From Frigoribacterium sp. Leaf415 (lineage in GTDB: Bacteria > Actinomycetota > Actinomycetes > Actinomycetales > Microbacteriaceae): a stretch of DNA of 64,000 bases. This document shows positions 8,701-18,724 of this stretch, piece by piece; position 1 is the stretch's first letter; every line of letters starts with the position of its first letter. The notes beneath the pieces are model-generated. The model was not told the origin of the DNA. It saw only the letters and a list, made by a program, of their open reading frames with translations, and ran no database searches. The DNA lies in the NCBI RefSeq assembly GCF_001424645.1, contig NZ_LMQR01000001.1, positions 365,301 through 429,300 on the forward strand. The letters are read 5' to 3'. The translations under genes and the position numbers were made by a program.

Positions 8701-10294
8701 AGTCGTCGAGGTCGAGGCCGAGCTGCTTGACGCGGGTCATCGCCTCGCGGCGCGACGACGCCTGGAGCTTGCGGTAGATGCTGCGCACGTGGCTCTTGAC
8801 CGTGTTGACCGAGATGAACAGCTGGCTGCCGATCTGGCCGAGGGTCTGGCCGGTGGCCAGGTGCCGGACGATGACGAGCTCACGGTCGCTCAGCGGCTCG
8901 GCGAGCTGCGGCACGACGTCCGCCGAGGTGCCGCGCAGGCGGTCCAGCACCCCGACGATGGCGGGCGGCTGCCGACGGCCGACGGCGCGCTGCACGAGGT
9001 GTTCGAGGACGTCCTCGGGCAGGGTGGCGAAGAGCCAGATCGACCCGTTGTGGCCGGCGCTCAGCAACGCCCGGTCGAAGGCGATGTCGCTGTGCGCGGC
9101 GTCGCCGAGCGCGAGGTGTGCGGCGGCCTGGAGCGCGTGCACCTGGCCCATGGTGCGCTCGCTGTGCAGGTCGCCGATGGCGAGGCACTGCTCGAGCGCC
9201 TCGAGGGCGTCCTCGGGCTCGCCCGCGGAGAGGTGCACGAGGGCGAGCACGCGAGCGGGACAGCGGATGTGGTGGTGCGACGGGGTCACCGACGAGGCCA
9301 GTCGGCGGGCCTCGTGGGGCTGCCCGAGCAGGCGCATGGTCTCGGCCCGCATCACGACGGCCGATTCGGTCAGGGCGCTGTGCCCGGTGAAGCCGTCGAT
9401 GGTGCGGGTGATCCGGGCCAACAGGTCGAGGACCTCGATGTGGCGGCTCTCGGCCAGCAGCACGTGCGCCTCGGCGAACAGGCCGAGCGCCTCCCAGTCG
9501 CTGCCGCGCGATGCCTGGCGGACGTCGGCGAGCAGTCCTTCGTGGCCGCCCACGGCCTCGCCGCGTTCGAGGGCGAGATGCACGCGGGTGACCTGGGTCA
9601 GGGCGCCGAACGAGCTGCCCAGCAGGTCGGTGCCGTCCGCGAGCTCGCGGGCGAGGTCGACGTGGCGGTCGGCGAGGTCGAAGTCGCCGATCAGCATCGC
9701 GACGAAGGCGAGGGCCGAGAGGCACTCCACGCGCTCGGCGGTGCTGAGGTGGTCCTCGCCGAGACCGTTGGCGAGGCTCAGGGCGAAGCGGGCCTGGTCG
9801 ATCTCGCCGTAGTGCAGGCGGATCAGGCCGAGCTGCAGCGAGAACGAGGCGCTGAGCGAGATGCGCACGCTGATCGACTCGGCCAGGTCGTTCTCGATGA
9901 GGGTCCGGGCGACCTCGAGGTGCTCGTGGGCCACGACGAAGTTGCCGAGGGTGCGCAGGGACGCGCCGAGGTGGACGTGGTAACCCGCCCGGATGTCGAG
10001 CGGCAGGTCGGGGTCGGCGTCGAGCGCCTTGGCGACGCCGCGGAACCAGGGCAGGGCGGCACTGCGCGAGCGGGAGCCGACCGAGCGGTGGCTCGCGGCC
10101 AGGGCGAGCAGGATGCGGGGTCGCCCACGCCACTCCTCTTCGGGCGTCGAGCGGATGGCCTCGCGCAGGCGTGCTCCCTGCAGGGGGGCGATCTGGGTCC
10201 AGCCCTGTTCGATGGCGTCGAGAGCAGCCCGGTGGTCGGCGGGCTGCAGTTCGGCACTCGGCGGTTCGACGGCCGTGGGGTTCGACGTGTTCAC
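8699..10294 (-). CDS. LuxR-family transcriptional regulator with TPR-like repeats
   Basis: The 531-residue protein has a C-terminal LuxR-type helix-turn-helix (about residues 463-525; LSDRELVIVRHLATGQTLGQ, ISVNTVKSHVRSIYRKL). It is preceded by a long alpha-helical region rich in Ala/Leu repeats resembling TPRs, as in MalT-like regulators. No P-loop ATPase is visible, so it is a MalT-type protein lacking the STAND module. The start is GTG. The upstream region shared with the ABC exporter contains a -10-like TAGTAT on the minus strand near 10384. The signal and targets are unknown; the divergent exporter is the nearest candidate target. Confidence 0.85.
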   Translation of the reverse strand: MNTSNPTAVEPPSAELQPADHRAALDAIEQGWTQIAPLQGARLREAIRSTPEEEWRGRPRILLALAASHRSVGSRSRSAALPWFRGVAKALDADPDLPLDIRAGYHVHLGASLRTLGNFVVAHEHLEVARTLIENDLAESISVRISLSASFSLQLGLIRLHYGEIDQARFALSLANGLGEDHLSTAERVECLSALAFVAMLIGDFDLADRHVDLARELADGTDLLGSSFGALTQVTRVHLALERGEAVGGHEGLLADVRQASRGSDWEALGLFAEAHVLLAESRHIEVLDLLARITRTIDGFTGHSALTESAVVMRAETMRLLGQPHEARRLASSVTPSHHHIRCPARVLALVHLSAGEPEDALEALEQCLAIGDLHSERTMGQVHALQAAAHLALGDAAHSDIAFDRALLSAGHNGSIWLFATLPEDVLEHLVQRAVGRRQPPAIVGVLDRLRGTSADVVPQLAEPLSDRELVIVRHLATGQTLGQIGSQLFISVNTVKSHVRSIYRKLQASSRREAMTRVKQLGLDLDD

Positions 10295-10570
10295 GATGGT
10301 CCTAGCTCCGCCGCTTCGGGAGGCTCGCCCGTCGGGTAGGGGGAGCGCGGCTGCCGGAGCCTGGTCAGGTGCACCGACACCGCCATACTAAACTGAGAGA
10401 TCATTCCGTCGTATGGTCTGTCGGGCATTGCGCCCACAACTGGGGGACGAACGGTCGTTCTAGGGCGTGTCGCGGCGTGTCTCGTCGGTCCCGTGGCGAT
10501 TTCTTGCACGCGCTGACCGGCACCCCGGCGACGGGCCACCCGTGACGGTGGTCGGGCCTACGCTGACCGG

Positions 10571-12445
10571 ATGAGCTCGATGCACGCCCCCGCAGGCGGT
10601 CCCCGTGGCGGGGGCCGCCCGGGTGGTTCCGGTCGGGTGTCGAGCGGCGACGCCGACGCCCAGCGCGCGGCGAACGCCACGGCGCCGCGCATCCCCGACC
10701 TGCTCGGTCGCATCCGGGGCTTGTTCGTCCCGCACAAGCGGGCCCTCGTCGTCACCGTCGTGCTGGTCCTCATCGGCGCCGCCATCAGCGTGGCTCCGCC
10801 GTTGCTCACCAAGCAGGCGTTCGACCGGGGGCTGTTCCCGCCGGGCGGCCCCGACGTGCCCGTGCTGCTCGAGCTGGTGGGCGCCATGGTGGGGCTCTGG
10901 GTGCTGTCGGCCGGCATCGGTGTCTGGCAGACGTACCTGACGGCCACGGTCGGCAACAAGGTCATGGGTGCGTTGCGCATCCGCCTCTTCGGGCACCTGC
11001 AGCGCATGGAGCTCGCGTTCTTCACCCGCACCAAGACCGGCGTCATCCAGTCCCGGCTGCAGAACGACGTCGGTGGCGTCGCGAACGTGCTCAGCAACAC
11101 CATCTCGAGTGTCCTGGGCAACACCGTCACGGTCATCGCCGCCTTCGTGTCCATGCTCGTCCTCAGCTGGCAGATGACCGTCGTCACGGTGATCCTGCTG
11201 CCGCTGCTCGTGGTGGCCCAGCGCCGGGTGGGCCAGGTGCGTGCCCGCATCGCCACCAAGACGCAGGAGTCGCTCAGCGACATGACGGCCATCACGCAAG
11301 AGGCGTTGAGCGTCAGTGGCATCCTGCTCGCCAAGAGCTTCAACCAGCAGCACGCCGAGGTCGAGCGCTACGCCGCCGAGAACCGCACGCAGATCGGGCT
11401 GCAGGTGCGTCAGCAGATGAGCGGGCAGTGGTTCTTCGCCGTCGTCCAGATCTTCCTCTCGGTCATCCCCGCCCTCATCTACCTGGTCGCGGCCTGGTTG
11501 ATCCTCCGGGACGTGCCGGTGACCGCGGGCACGATCGTGGCCTTCACGACGGTCCAGGCCCGGTTGACCTTCCCACTCATGGGCCTGCTGCGGGTGGCCC
11601 TCGACCTGCAGACCTCCGGGGCGCTCTTCGCGCGCATCTTCGAGTACCTCGACCTCCACCCGGCGATCACGAACGACCCGTCGGCCGAGACCGTCGACGA
11701 GACGCAGCTCGGCCGGGTCGAGTTCGACGACGTCTCGTTCTCGTATCCCGACGCCGAGCCCGGGCAGAAGACCCTCGACGGCGTCTCGTTCGACATCGCC
11801 CCCGGGCAGTTCGCCGCCTTCGTCGGCCCGAGCGGTGCCGGCAAGACGACCGTGTCGTACCTGATCCCGCGGTTCTACGAGGCGTCCGGTGGCGCGGTGC
11901 GCTTCGCGGGCACCGACGTCCGGCGACTCGACCAAGAATCGTTGGTCGGCAACATCGGCATCGTCAGCCAAGAGACGTACCTGTTCCACGCCAGCATCGG
12001 CGACAACCTCCGCTACGCCCGACCCGACGCCACCGACGAGCAACTGGTCGACGCGGCCCGGCAGGCCAACATCCACGAGACCATCGCGTCGTTCCCCGAC
12101 GGCTACGACACGATCGTCGGCGAGCGGGGCTATCGCCTCTCGGGTGGCGAGAAACAACGCATCGCCATCGCCCGCGTCCTGCTGAAAGACCCGGCGGTGA
12201 TGGTCCTCGACGAGGCGACGAGCGCCCTCGACACGGTGTCCGAGCGCGTGGTCCAAGAGGCGCTCGACACCGCGACCCGCGGTCGGACGACGATCGCCAT
12301 CGCCCACCGGCTCTCGACCGTCCGCGACGCCGACGTCGTGTTCGTCGTCGTGGCCGGGCGCGTCGTCGAGCGGGGGACGCACGACGAGCTGCTGGCGCTG
12401 GGCGGGGTCTACGCCGAGCTCTACGGGCAACAGGTGTCGGCGTAG
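10571..12445 (+). CDS. ABC exporter, fused membrane and ATPase domains
   Basis: The 624-residue half-transporter has a six-helix exporter domain (about residues 60-350), then an ATPase with Walker A GPSGAGKTT, signature LSGGEKQRIAIARVLL, Walker B VMVLDEATSALD and H-loop IAHRLSTV. It should act as a homodimer or with a partner in drug, lipid or peptide export (MsbA/MdlB-like). The first 50 residues are Gly/Arg-rich and disordered. TACGCT (10559-10564) lies exactly six bases before the ATG, so the mRNA is probably leaderless. It is divergent from the LuxR regulator across 276 bp. Confidence 0.92.
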   Translation: MSSMHAPAGGPRGGGRPGGSGRVSSGDADAQRAANATAPRIPDLLGRIRGLFVPHKRALVVTVVLVLIGAAISVAPPLLTKQAFDRGLFPPGGPDVPVLLELVGAMVGLWVLSAGIGVWQTYLTATVGNKVMGALRIRLFGHLQRMELAFFTRTKTGVIQSRLQNDVGGVANVLSNTISSVLGNTVTVIAAFVSMLVLSWQMTVVTVILLPLLVVAQRRVGQVRARIATKTQESLSDMTAITQEALSVSGILLAKSFNQQHAEVERYAAENRTQIGLQVRQQMSGQWFFAVVQIFLSVIPALIYLVAAWLILRDVPVTAGTIVAFTTVQARLTFPLMGLLRVALDLQTSGALFARIFEYLDLHPAITNDPSAETVDETQLGRVEFDDVSFSYPDAEPGQKTLDGVSFDIAPGQFAAFVGPSGAGKTTVSYLIPRFYEASGGAVRFAGTDVRRLDQESLVGNIGIVSQETYLFHASIGDNLRYARPDATDEQLVDAARQANIHETIASFPDGYDTIVGERGYRLSGGEKQRIAIARVLLKDPAVMVLDEATSALDTVSERVVQEALDTATRGRTTIAIAHRLSTVRDADVVFVVVAGRVVERGTHDELLALGGVYAELYGQQVSA

Positions 12446-12468
12446 GTCACAGCGGTCGAGGCGCCCCG

Positions 12469-13206
12469 TCAGCCGCGCTCGGCGAGCATCGCCTGCATGG
12501 CGTCGATCTCGCTCTGCTGCGTCTGCACCATGCCCGAGGCGAAGGCGCGCACCTGCGGCACCTCGCTGCGTGCCAGGATCGCGTCGGCCATCTCGATGCC
12601 GCCCTCGTGGTGGGCGATCATCAGCGTCAGGAAGAGCCGCTCGGCCTCGACGCCGCGGGCGGAGTCCAGGGCCGCGAGCTGCTCGTCGGTGGCCAGCCCC
12701 GGCATGGGACCACCGGGTTCGTGGGTGGCGACGGGCGTGGCCGAGCCGCTCGCGCCTCCGTCGCCGGTCATGTGGTGGCTGCCGTAGTCGCCGTCGAGCG
12801 TCGGGCGGGTCATCCAGGTCATGGTCGGCTCGGAGGGCGCCTGCGGCAGGCGCCACAGCTCGAGCCAGGCGTACATCTGGCCGGCCTGCTGCGACTGCGT
12901 GAGAGCCATGTCGTAGGCCATCGAGCGCACCTCGGGGTCGGTGGTCCGGTCGCGGACCATCATCGCCATCTGCACGGCCTGCTCGTGGTGCACCTGCATG
13001 TCGCGCGAGAACCCCGCCTCGACGCTGTCCGTGCCGGGCGTGACCGGGTTGGGCGAGCTGAGCCGGCCGAGCGCGACGCCGACCAGCAGCACGATCGCCA
13101 CGGTCAGGACCCCCGCGATCACCAGCCGCAGCCGACGACCCGAGGAGGCGCGGTGCGGCCCCGCCCCGTCGGTCACGTCGACGTCGTCACGCCCTGACGC
13201 GGTCAC
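12469..13206 (-). CDS. DUF305 family protein, membrane-anchored
   Basis: The 245-residue protein has one N-terminal transmembrane helix (about residues 28-50) and an exported part with two His-rich DUF305 motifs, MQVHHEQAVQMAMM and MIAHHEGGIEMADA. DUF305 proteins are frequently found with copper-handling genes, but metal binding here is only suggested by the HH pairs. It starts at GTG 13206 overlapping the stop of the DUF3105 gene (GTGA), so the two are coupled. The N-terminal tail contains HRASSGR, an in-frame copy of the dispersed GCGCCTCCT motif. A longer open frame upstream is an out-of-frame shadow of the DUF3105 gene. Confidence 0.88.
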   Translation of the reverse strand: MTASGRDDVDVTDGAGPHRASSGRRLRLVIAGVLTVAIVLLVGVALGRLSSPNPVTPGTDSVEAGFSRDMQVHHEQAVQMAMMVRDRTTDPEVRSMAYDMALTQSQQAGQMYAWLELWRLPQAPSEPTMTWMTRPTLDGDYGSHHMTGDGGASGSATPVATHEPGGPMPGLATDEQLAALDSARGVEAERLFLTLMIAHHEGGIEMADAILARSEVPQVRAFASGMVQTQQSEIDAMQAMLAERG

Positions 13207-13862
13207 GCGATCTTGCCGGTGCCGTCCACGCCGCCGGTGCAGGGTGCCCCGGGCTCGGGCGCGTTCGTGGACTTCCAGTACTTGGTGACGAAGTCCGAGA
13301 CGGTGGCCTCGTCGTCCGTGACGTTCGCGAAGGGCAGCTGGGCGCCCCAGGCCGAGACGTACATGGGGGAGTCGAGGCCCTCGTAGGGCGAGACGACCGC
13401 GTAGGTGTCGGGGGCGAAGTCGCGCAGCGCCTCGATCTCGCTCTCGCTGACCTGCTCGGGGTCGTAGGTGAACCAGATCGCCCCGTGCTCGAGGTCGTGG
13501 ACGGCGTTCTCGTTCGGCACCGGCTCGGTGTAGACGCCGCAGTTCAGCCAGATCTGGTTGTGGTCGCCGCCGGCGGGCGGGGTCATCGCGTAGTCGACGC
13601 TGCCGCCGACGTGGTTCGCGGTGAGGTCGGAGTAGGTCTTCACGCCGTCGATCTCGATGGCCTGAGGGTCTTGCCGCGGCTGGCCGCTCGTCACGACGAA
13701 GGTGACGACCAGCGCGATCGCCGCCGCGCCCGCAACCGAGGCGGTGACGATGCCGATGGTGCGGTTGCGCTTGGCCCGCGCCTGCTGCCGTTTGAGCTCG
13801 GCGACCTTCTCTTGACGTCGGGCGTCGCGCTGCTGCTTGACGGTGGGCTTGTCGTCGGCCAC
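13203..13862 (-). CDS. DUF3105 family protein, membrane-anchored
   Basis: The 219-residue protein has a charged cytoplasmic N-terminus (KQQRDARRQEKVAELKRQQA), one transmembrane helix (about residues 36-58) and an extracytoplasmic domain with the family motifs NQIWLNCGVYTEP and HDLEHGAIWFTYDP. The function of DUF3105 is not known; it commonly sits next to DUF305, as here. GTG 13862 is chosen because an AGGA box lies about 12 bases upstream and the family starts near this point; the frame is open back to 13937. The two genes form an operon transcribed away from the cystathionine beta-synthase gene. Confidence 0.85.
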   Translation of the reverse strand: MADDKPTVKQQRDARRQEKVAELKRQQARAKRNRTIGIVTASVAGAAAIALVVTFVVTSGQPRQDPQAIEIDGVKTYSDLTANHVGGSVDYAMTPPAGGDHNQIWLNCGVYTEPVPNENAVHDLEHGAIWFTYDPEQVSESEIEALRDFAPDTYAVVSPYEGLDSPMYVSAWGAQLPFANVTDDEATVSDFVTKYWKSTNAPEPGAPCTGGVDGTGKIA

Positions 13863-14110
13863 GTGGGGAGTCCTGTCGTCCGGGGGACCGATCGGGGTGA
13901 TCGGTCGAGATCGGGGATGCGTCATCAGTTGTCTCACGGATTACTGGGAGGTCCGTAATATTCTGCACGATCTGCACGCCGAGAGGCTCGTCCCGCCCCG
14001 TAACACAGCAGGGCGCGTCGTTAGACTCGGCCGACGGCGTCGCCACCCGACCCCGCCCCTCCCGTCACCCGATCCGCGCCCCACGAGGCCGCGCAGAAAC
14101 CGGAGCACCC
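13863..14110. promoter_or_regulatory. divergent intergenic region, DUF3105 operon and cystathionine beta-synthase
   Basis: A stretch of 248 bases, relatively A/T-rich around 13930-13985, includes TAGACT at 14023-14028 as a possible -10 for the downstream gene. No gene was seen in it. Confidence 0.35.
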
Positions 14111-15475
<1,365 letters not shown>

Positions 15476-15569
15476 GCGGCCGGGGCGGCACCGGGACCCG
15501 GTGACCCGACCCGCGCCTCCTCGTCCCCCTCCGTCTGCGCACCACCCGTCCCCCTCGAAAGGACACCCC

Positions 15570-16724
15570 ATGACCCACGGTTTCTCGACCCGGGCGATCC
15601 ACGCCGGCCAGGAGTTCGACCCCACCACCGGTGCCGTCGTCCCTCCGATCTACCAGTCGTCCACGTTCGTGCAGGACGGCATCGGCGGGTTCCGCGGCGG
15701 CTACGAGTACGCCCGGTCGGCGAACCCGACGCGCGACTCGCTGCAGACCCTGCTCGCCGACCTCGAGGGCGGCACCGCCGCGTTCAGCTTCGCCTCGGGG
15801 CTGTCGGCCGAGGACGCGCTGCTGCGCTCGGTCCTGGCGCCCGGCACGCGCATCGTCATGGGCAACGACGTCTACGGCGGCACGCACCGCCTCGTCAACC
15901 GGGTCTGGGTGCCCTGGGGCGTCACGCTCGACACGGTCGAGATGAGCGACCTCGACGCCGTGCGCGCCGCCGTCCAGGCCGCCCCGACGGCCGTCCTCTG
16001 GGTCGAGACGCCCAGCAACCCGCTGATGAAGATCAGCGACATCGCGGCGCTCGCCGAGATCGGGCACGCGGCCGGGGCAGTGGTCGTCGTCGACAACACC
16101 TTCGCGTCGCCGTACCTGCAGCAGCCCCTGGCGCTCGGGGCCGACGCGGTCGTCCACTCGACGACGAAGTACATCGGCGGCCACTCGGACGTCGTCGGCG
16201 GGGCCGTGGTCGTGCGCGACGACGAGCTCGCCGCGAAGGTCGGTTTCGTCCAGTTCGGCGTCGGTGCCGTGTCGGCGCCGATGGAGGCCTGGCTCACGGT
16301 GCGCGGCATCAAGACGCTCGGCGTGCGCGTCGACCGCCACTCGTCGAACGCGCTGGCCATCGCCCACGCACTCGAGGGTCACCCGGCCGTCGAGCGCGTC
16401 TACTACCCGGGGCTCGAGTCGCACCCGGGGCACGAGCTCGCCGCCCGGCAGATGCGGGCCTTCGGCGGCATGCTCTCGGTGCAGTTGACCGCGGGTGCCG
16501 CGGCGGCCCGGCGGTTCGCCGAGTCGACCGAGCTGTTCCAGCTGGCCGAGTCCCTCGGCGGCGTCGAGTCACTGATCGGCTACCCGAGCGAGATGACCCA
16601 CGCGTCGGTGCGCGGCACCGAGCTCGAGGTGCCCGACTCGATCGTGCGCCTGTCGGTCGGCATCGAGGACGTCGACGACCTGCTCGGCGACGTCACGCAG
16701 GCGCTCTCGCGCCTCGACGCCTAG
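15570..16724 (+). CDS. metB: cystathionine gamma-synthase/lyase family PLP enzyme
   Basis: The 384-residue Cys/Met-metabolism PLP enzyme (fold type I) shows family motifs YARSANPTRDSLQ, VETPSNPLMKI, VVVDNTFASPYLQQPL and the PLP lysine in HSTTKYIGGHSDVVGG. With the adjacent cystathionine beta-synthase it fits transsulfuration; synthase and gamma-lyase members cannot be separated reliably by eye, so metB is provisional. The ATG at 15570 has an AAAGGACA ribosome binding site; the frame extends back to 15501 through a GC-rich spacer with a GCGCCTCCT copy, which is unlikely to be coding. Confidence 0.88.
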   Translation: MTHGFSTRAIHAGQEFDPTTGAVVPPIYQSSTFVQDGIGGFRGGYEYARSANPTRDSLQTLLADLEGGTAAFSFASGLSAEDALLRSVLAPGTRIVMGNDVYGGTHRLVNRVWVPWGVTLDTVEMSDLDAVRAAVQAAPTAVLWVETPSNPLMKISDIAALAEIGHAAGAVVVVDNTFASPYLQQPLALGADAVVHSTTKYIGGHSDVVGGAVVVRDDELAAKVGFVQFGVGAVSAPMEAWLTVRGIKTLGVRVDRHSSNALAIAHALEGHPAVERVYYPGLESHPGHELAARQMRAFGGMLSVQLTAGAAAARRFAESTELFQLAESLGGVESLIGYPSEMTHASVRGTELEVPDSIVRLSVGIEDVDDLLGDVTQALSRLDA

Positions 16725-16738
16725 GCGGCCGGGCGACA

Positions 16739-16791
16739 CGACCCGAGGAGGCGCGGTGCGGGGGAGTCCCGCACCGCGCCTCCTCGGGTCG
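16739..16791 (+). terminator. 24-bp perfect hairpin terminator made of the dispersed motif
   Basis: The arms 16739-16762 and 16768-16791 are exactly complementary over 24 bp with a five-base loop GGAGT. Each arm contains a copy of the dispersed motif (AGGAGGCGCGG / CCGCGCCTCCT). It lies 14 bp past the stop codon and has no T run. Confidence 0.8.
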
Positions 16792-16880
16792 TCCCGTCCG
16801 GGGCTCGCCACGGGCGACTCCACGCTCTAGGATCTCGACGGGGGCGACGAAGGTCGTGCCATCGTCCGTCAGGGGGTCGT

Positions 16881-18704
16881 GTGTTCCGTTCCAATCGCCG
16901 TCTCTGGTCAGCCGTCGGGGTCGCGTCGATCGTCGCCTCGTTCGTGGTGACCGGCACGACCGCAGCCCAGGCCGACGTGCCGCCGTCGCCGAGCCTCGGC
17001 CAGCAGGACTCCTCGGCCGACCACGAGTTGGGCGCCTCCGCCGCCGAGCGGAGTGTGGCTCGCGCACTCGCGGTGTCCCCGCCGGCGGGCCTGCCGGGCT
17101 TCGACGTGAGCTCGTACCAGCCGAACCCCGACTTCGCGGCCGCCGCGAGGGCGGGTGCCCGGTTCACCTTCGTCAAAGCCAGTGAGGGAGTGCCCGGCAC
17201 CTACACGAACGGCGCCCCGACCGGGAGCACGAACCGGTACCGATCCGCGCAGTTCGCCGGTGCCCGAGCCGCGGGGCTGACGGCGGGGTTCTACCACTAC
17301 GCGCTGCCGTTCTACTCGTCCGGTGCCGCGCAGGGGCAGTTCTTCCTGGACAACTCCACCGCGTGGGAGCCCGGCATGTTGCCGCCGGTGCTCGACATGG
17401 AGGTCTCCACCGCACCCGACCGCCAGGGCGGACGGTGCTGGGGGCTCTCGAACACCCAGATGGTCATGTGGATCCAGGCCTGGATCGGCACGGTCGTCGC
17501 CCGCACGGGCGTGCAACCGATCATCTACACCAACCAGGACTTCTGGGCCACGTGCACCGGCAACAGCACGGCGTTCCCCAAGGACCGGCTCTTCGTGGCC
17601 TACTACCCCTCGACGACGACCGACACGCCGGTCACACCTCCGACGTCGTCCTTCGCCCGGTGGACGTTCTGGCAGTGGTCCCAGACCGACGGCTCGCCGT
17701 TCCCCGGCAACCAGGACGTCTTCAACGGGTCGGCAGCCGACCTCGCCGCCCTGACCCGGCAGGCCGGGACGAGCGTCGGGCGTCTCGCCGGTGCGGACGC
17801 GTACGCCACGGCGGGCACCGTCGCGGCAAGCGCCTTCACCCCGTCGGTCACGGTCGACGGGAGCGCCGGCGTGCGCGGTTCCGTCCCGGTCGCTTTCGTG
17901 GCCAGCCGCGAGAACTTCCCGGACGCGCTCTCCGCCGGAGCGGCGGCGGGCTATCGGGGCGGGCCCGTCCTGCTCGTCACGTCGACCCTCGTGCCGGACG
18001 CCACGAAGGCCGCGCTGCTCGAGCTGAACCCCCGCGAGATCGTCGTCATCGGGGGGACGTCGGCGATCACCGAGGGCGTCGCCACCCAACTGCGCTCCCT
18101 CATCGGCGGACGGTCCGTCACGAGGGTCTCCGGAGCCGACCGGTACGCGACGTCGGCGCTCGTGTCGCGATCGACGTTCCCCACGGGCCGAGGCGGAACC
18201 GCCTACGTCGCGGCCGGCACGAACTTCCCCGATGCGCTGTCCGGGGGTGCCCTGGCCGCGGGGACCGACAAGGGGCCCATGCTCCTCACGTCGCCGACGG
18301 CACTTCCCCCCGCCACCGAGACCGAGCTGGCCCGTCTGCGTCCGGCGAAGATCGTCGTCCTCGGCGGTGACCTGTCGGTCTCGCCGGCCGTGGCCGACCA
18401 GCTGGCCCGGATCGCGCCCGTCCAGCGGCTCGCGGGCGCCGACCGTTTCGAGACCTCGGCCCGGATCGCCGAGGTCGCCTTCCCCCAGGGGGCGTCGACC
18501 GTCTATCTCGCGAACGGGCTGGCCTTCCCCGACGCGCTCGCCGGCGCGCCGGTCGCCGGTCGCCTGGGCGCTCCCGTGCTGCTCACGCCGTCGAACGCGC
18601 TGCCCGCCACCATCCGCGACCGCCTGACGTCACTGCGGCCGACGGGCGTCGTCGTCCTCGGGGGCACGGTGTCGATCAGCGCCGAGGTCGAGAGGGGACT
18701 CTGA
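16881..18704 (+). CDS. secreted GH25 lysozyme with three cell-wall-binding repeats
   Basis: The 607-residue protein has an N-terminal signal peptide (about residues 1-32, ending near TTAAQA). A glycoside hydrolase family 25 domain follows (about 70-290; GFDVSSYQPNPDF, FTFVKASEGV, PPVLDMEVS with the usual Asp/Glu acids). The rest consists of three type-2 cell wall binding repeats (about 300-607; RLAGADAYATA, RVSGADRYATS, RLAGADRFETS with ADALSAGA-like segments). It should hydrolyse the beta-1,4 muramyl-glucosaminyl bond of peptidoglycan outside the cell, as an autolysin or for competition. The start is GTG after a GGGGG box. It is followed 20 bp later by an MFS gene on the same strand. Confidence 0.92.
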   Translation: MFRSNRRLWSAVGVASIVASFVVTGTTAAQADVPPSPSLGQQDSSADHELGASAAERSVARALAVSPPAGLPGFDVSSYQPNPDFAAAARAGARFTFVKASEGVPGTYTNGAPTGSTNRYRSAQFAGARAAGLTAGFYHYALPFYSSGAAQGQFFLDNSTAWEPGMLPPVLDMEVSTAPDRQGGRCWGLSNTQMVMWIQAWIGTVVARTGVQPIIYTNQDFWATCTGNSTAFPKDRLFVAYYPSTTTDTPVTPPTSSFARWTFWQWSQTDGSPFPGNQDVFNGSAADLAALTRQAGTSVGRLAGADAYATAGTVAASAFTPSVTVDGSAGVRGSVPVAFVASRENFPDALSAGAAAGYRGGPVLLVTSTLVPDATKAALLELNPREIVVIGGTSAITEGVATQLRSLIGGRSVTRVSGADRYATSALVSRSTFPTGRGGTAYVAAGTNFPDALSGGALAAGTDKGPMLLTSPTALPPATETELARLRPAKIVVLGGDLSVSPAVADQLARIAPVQRLAGADRFETSARIAEVAFPQGASTVYLANGLAFPDALAGAPVAGRLGAPVLLTPSNALPATIRDRLTSLRPTGVVVLGGTVSISAEVERGL

Positions 18705-18724
18705 ACCCGGCCTGGGCTCGTCGC

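Noticed and set aside
7040..10339. 1,099-residue plus-strand frame
   Set aside because: Antisense to the amino acid permease and LuxR genes, low-complexity Arg/Gly/Asp/Glu composition, no family motifs.
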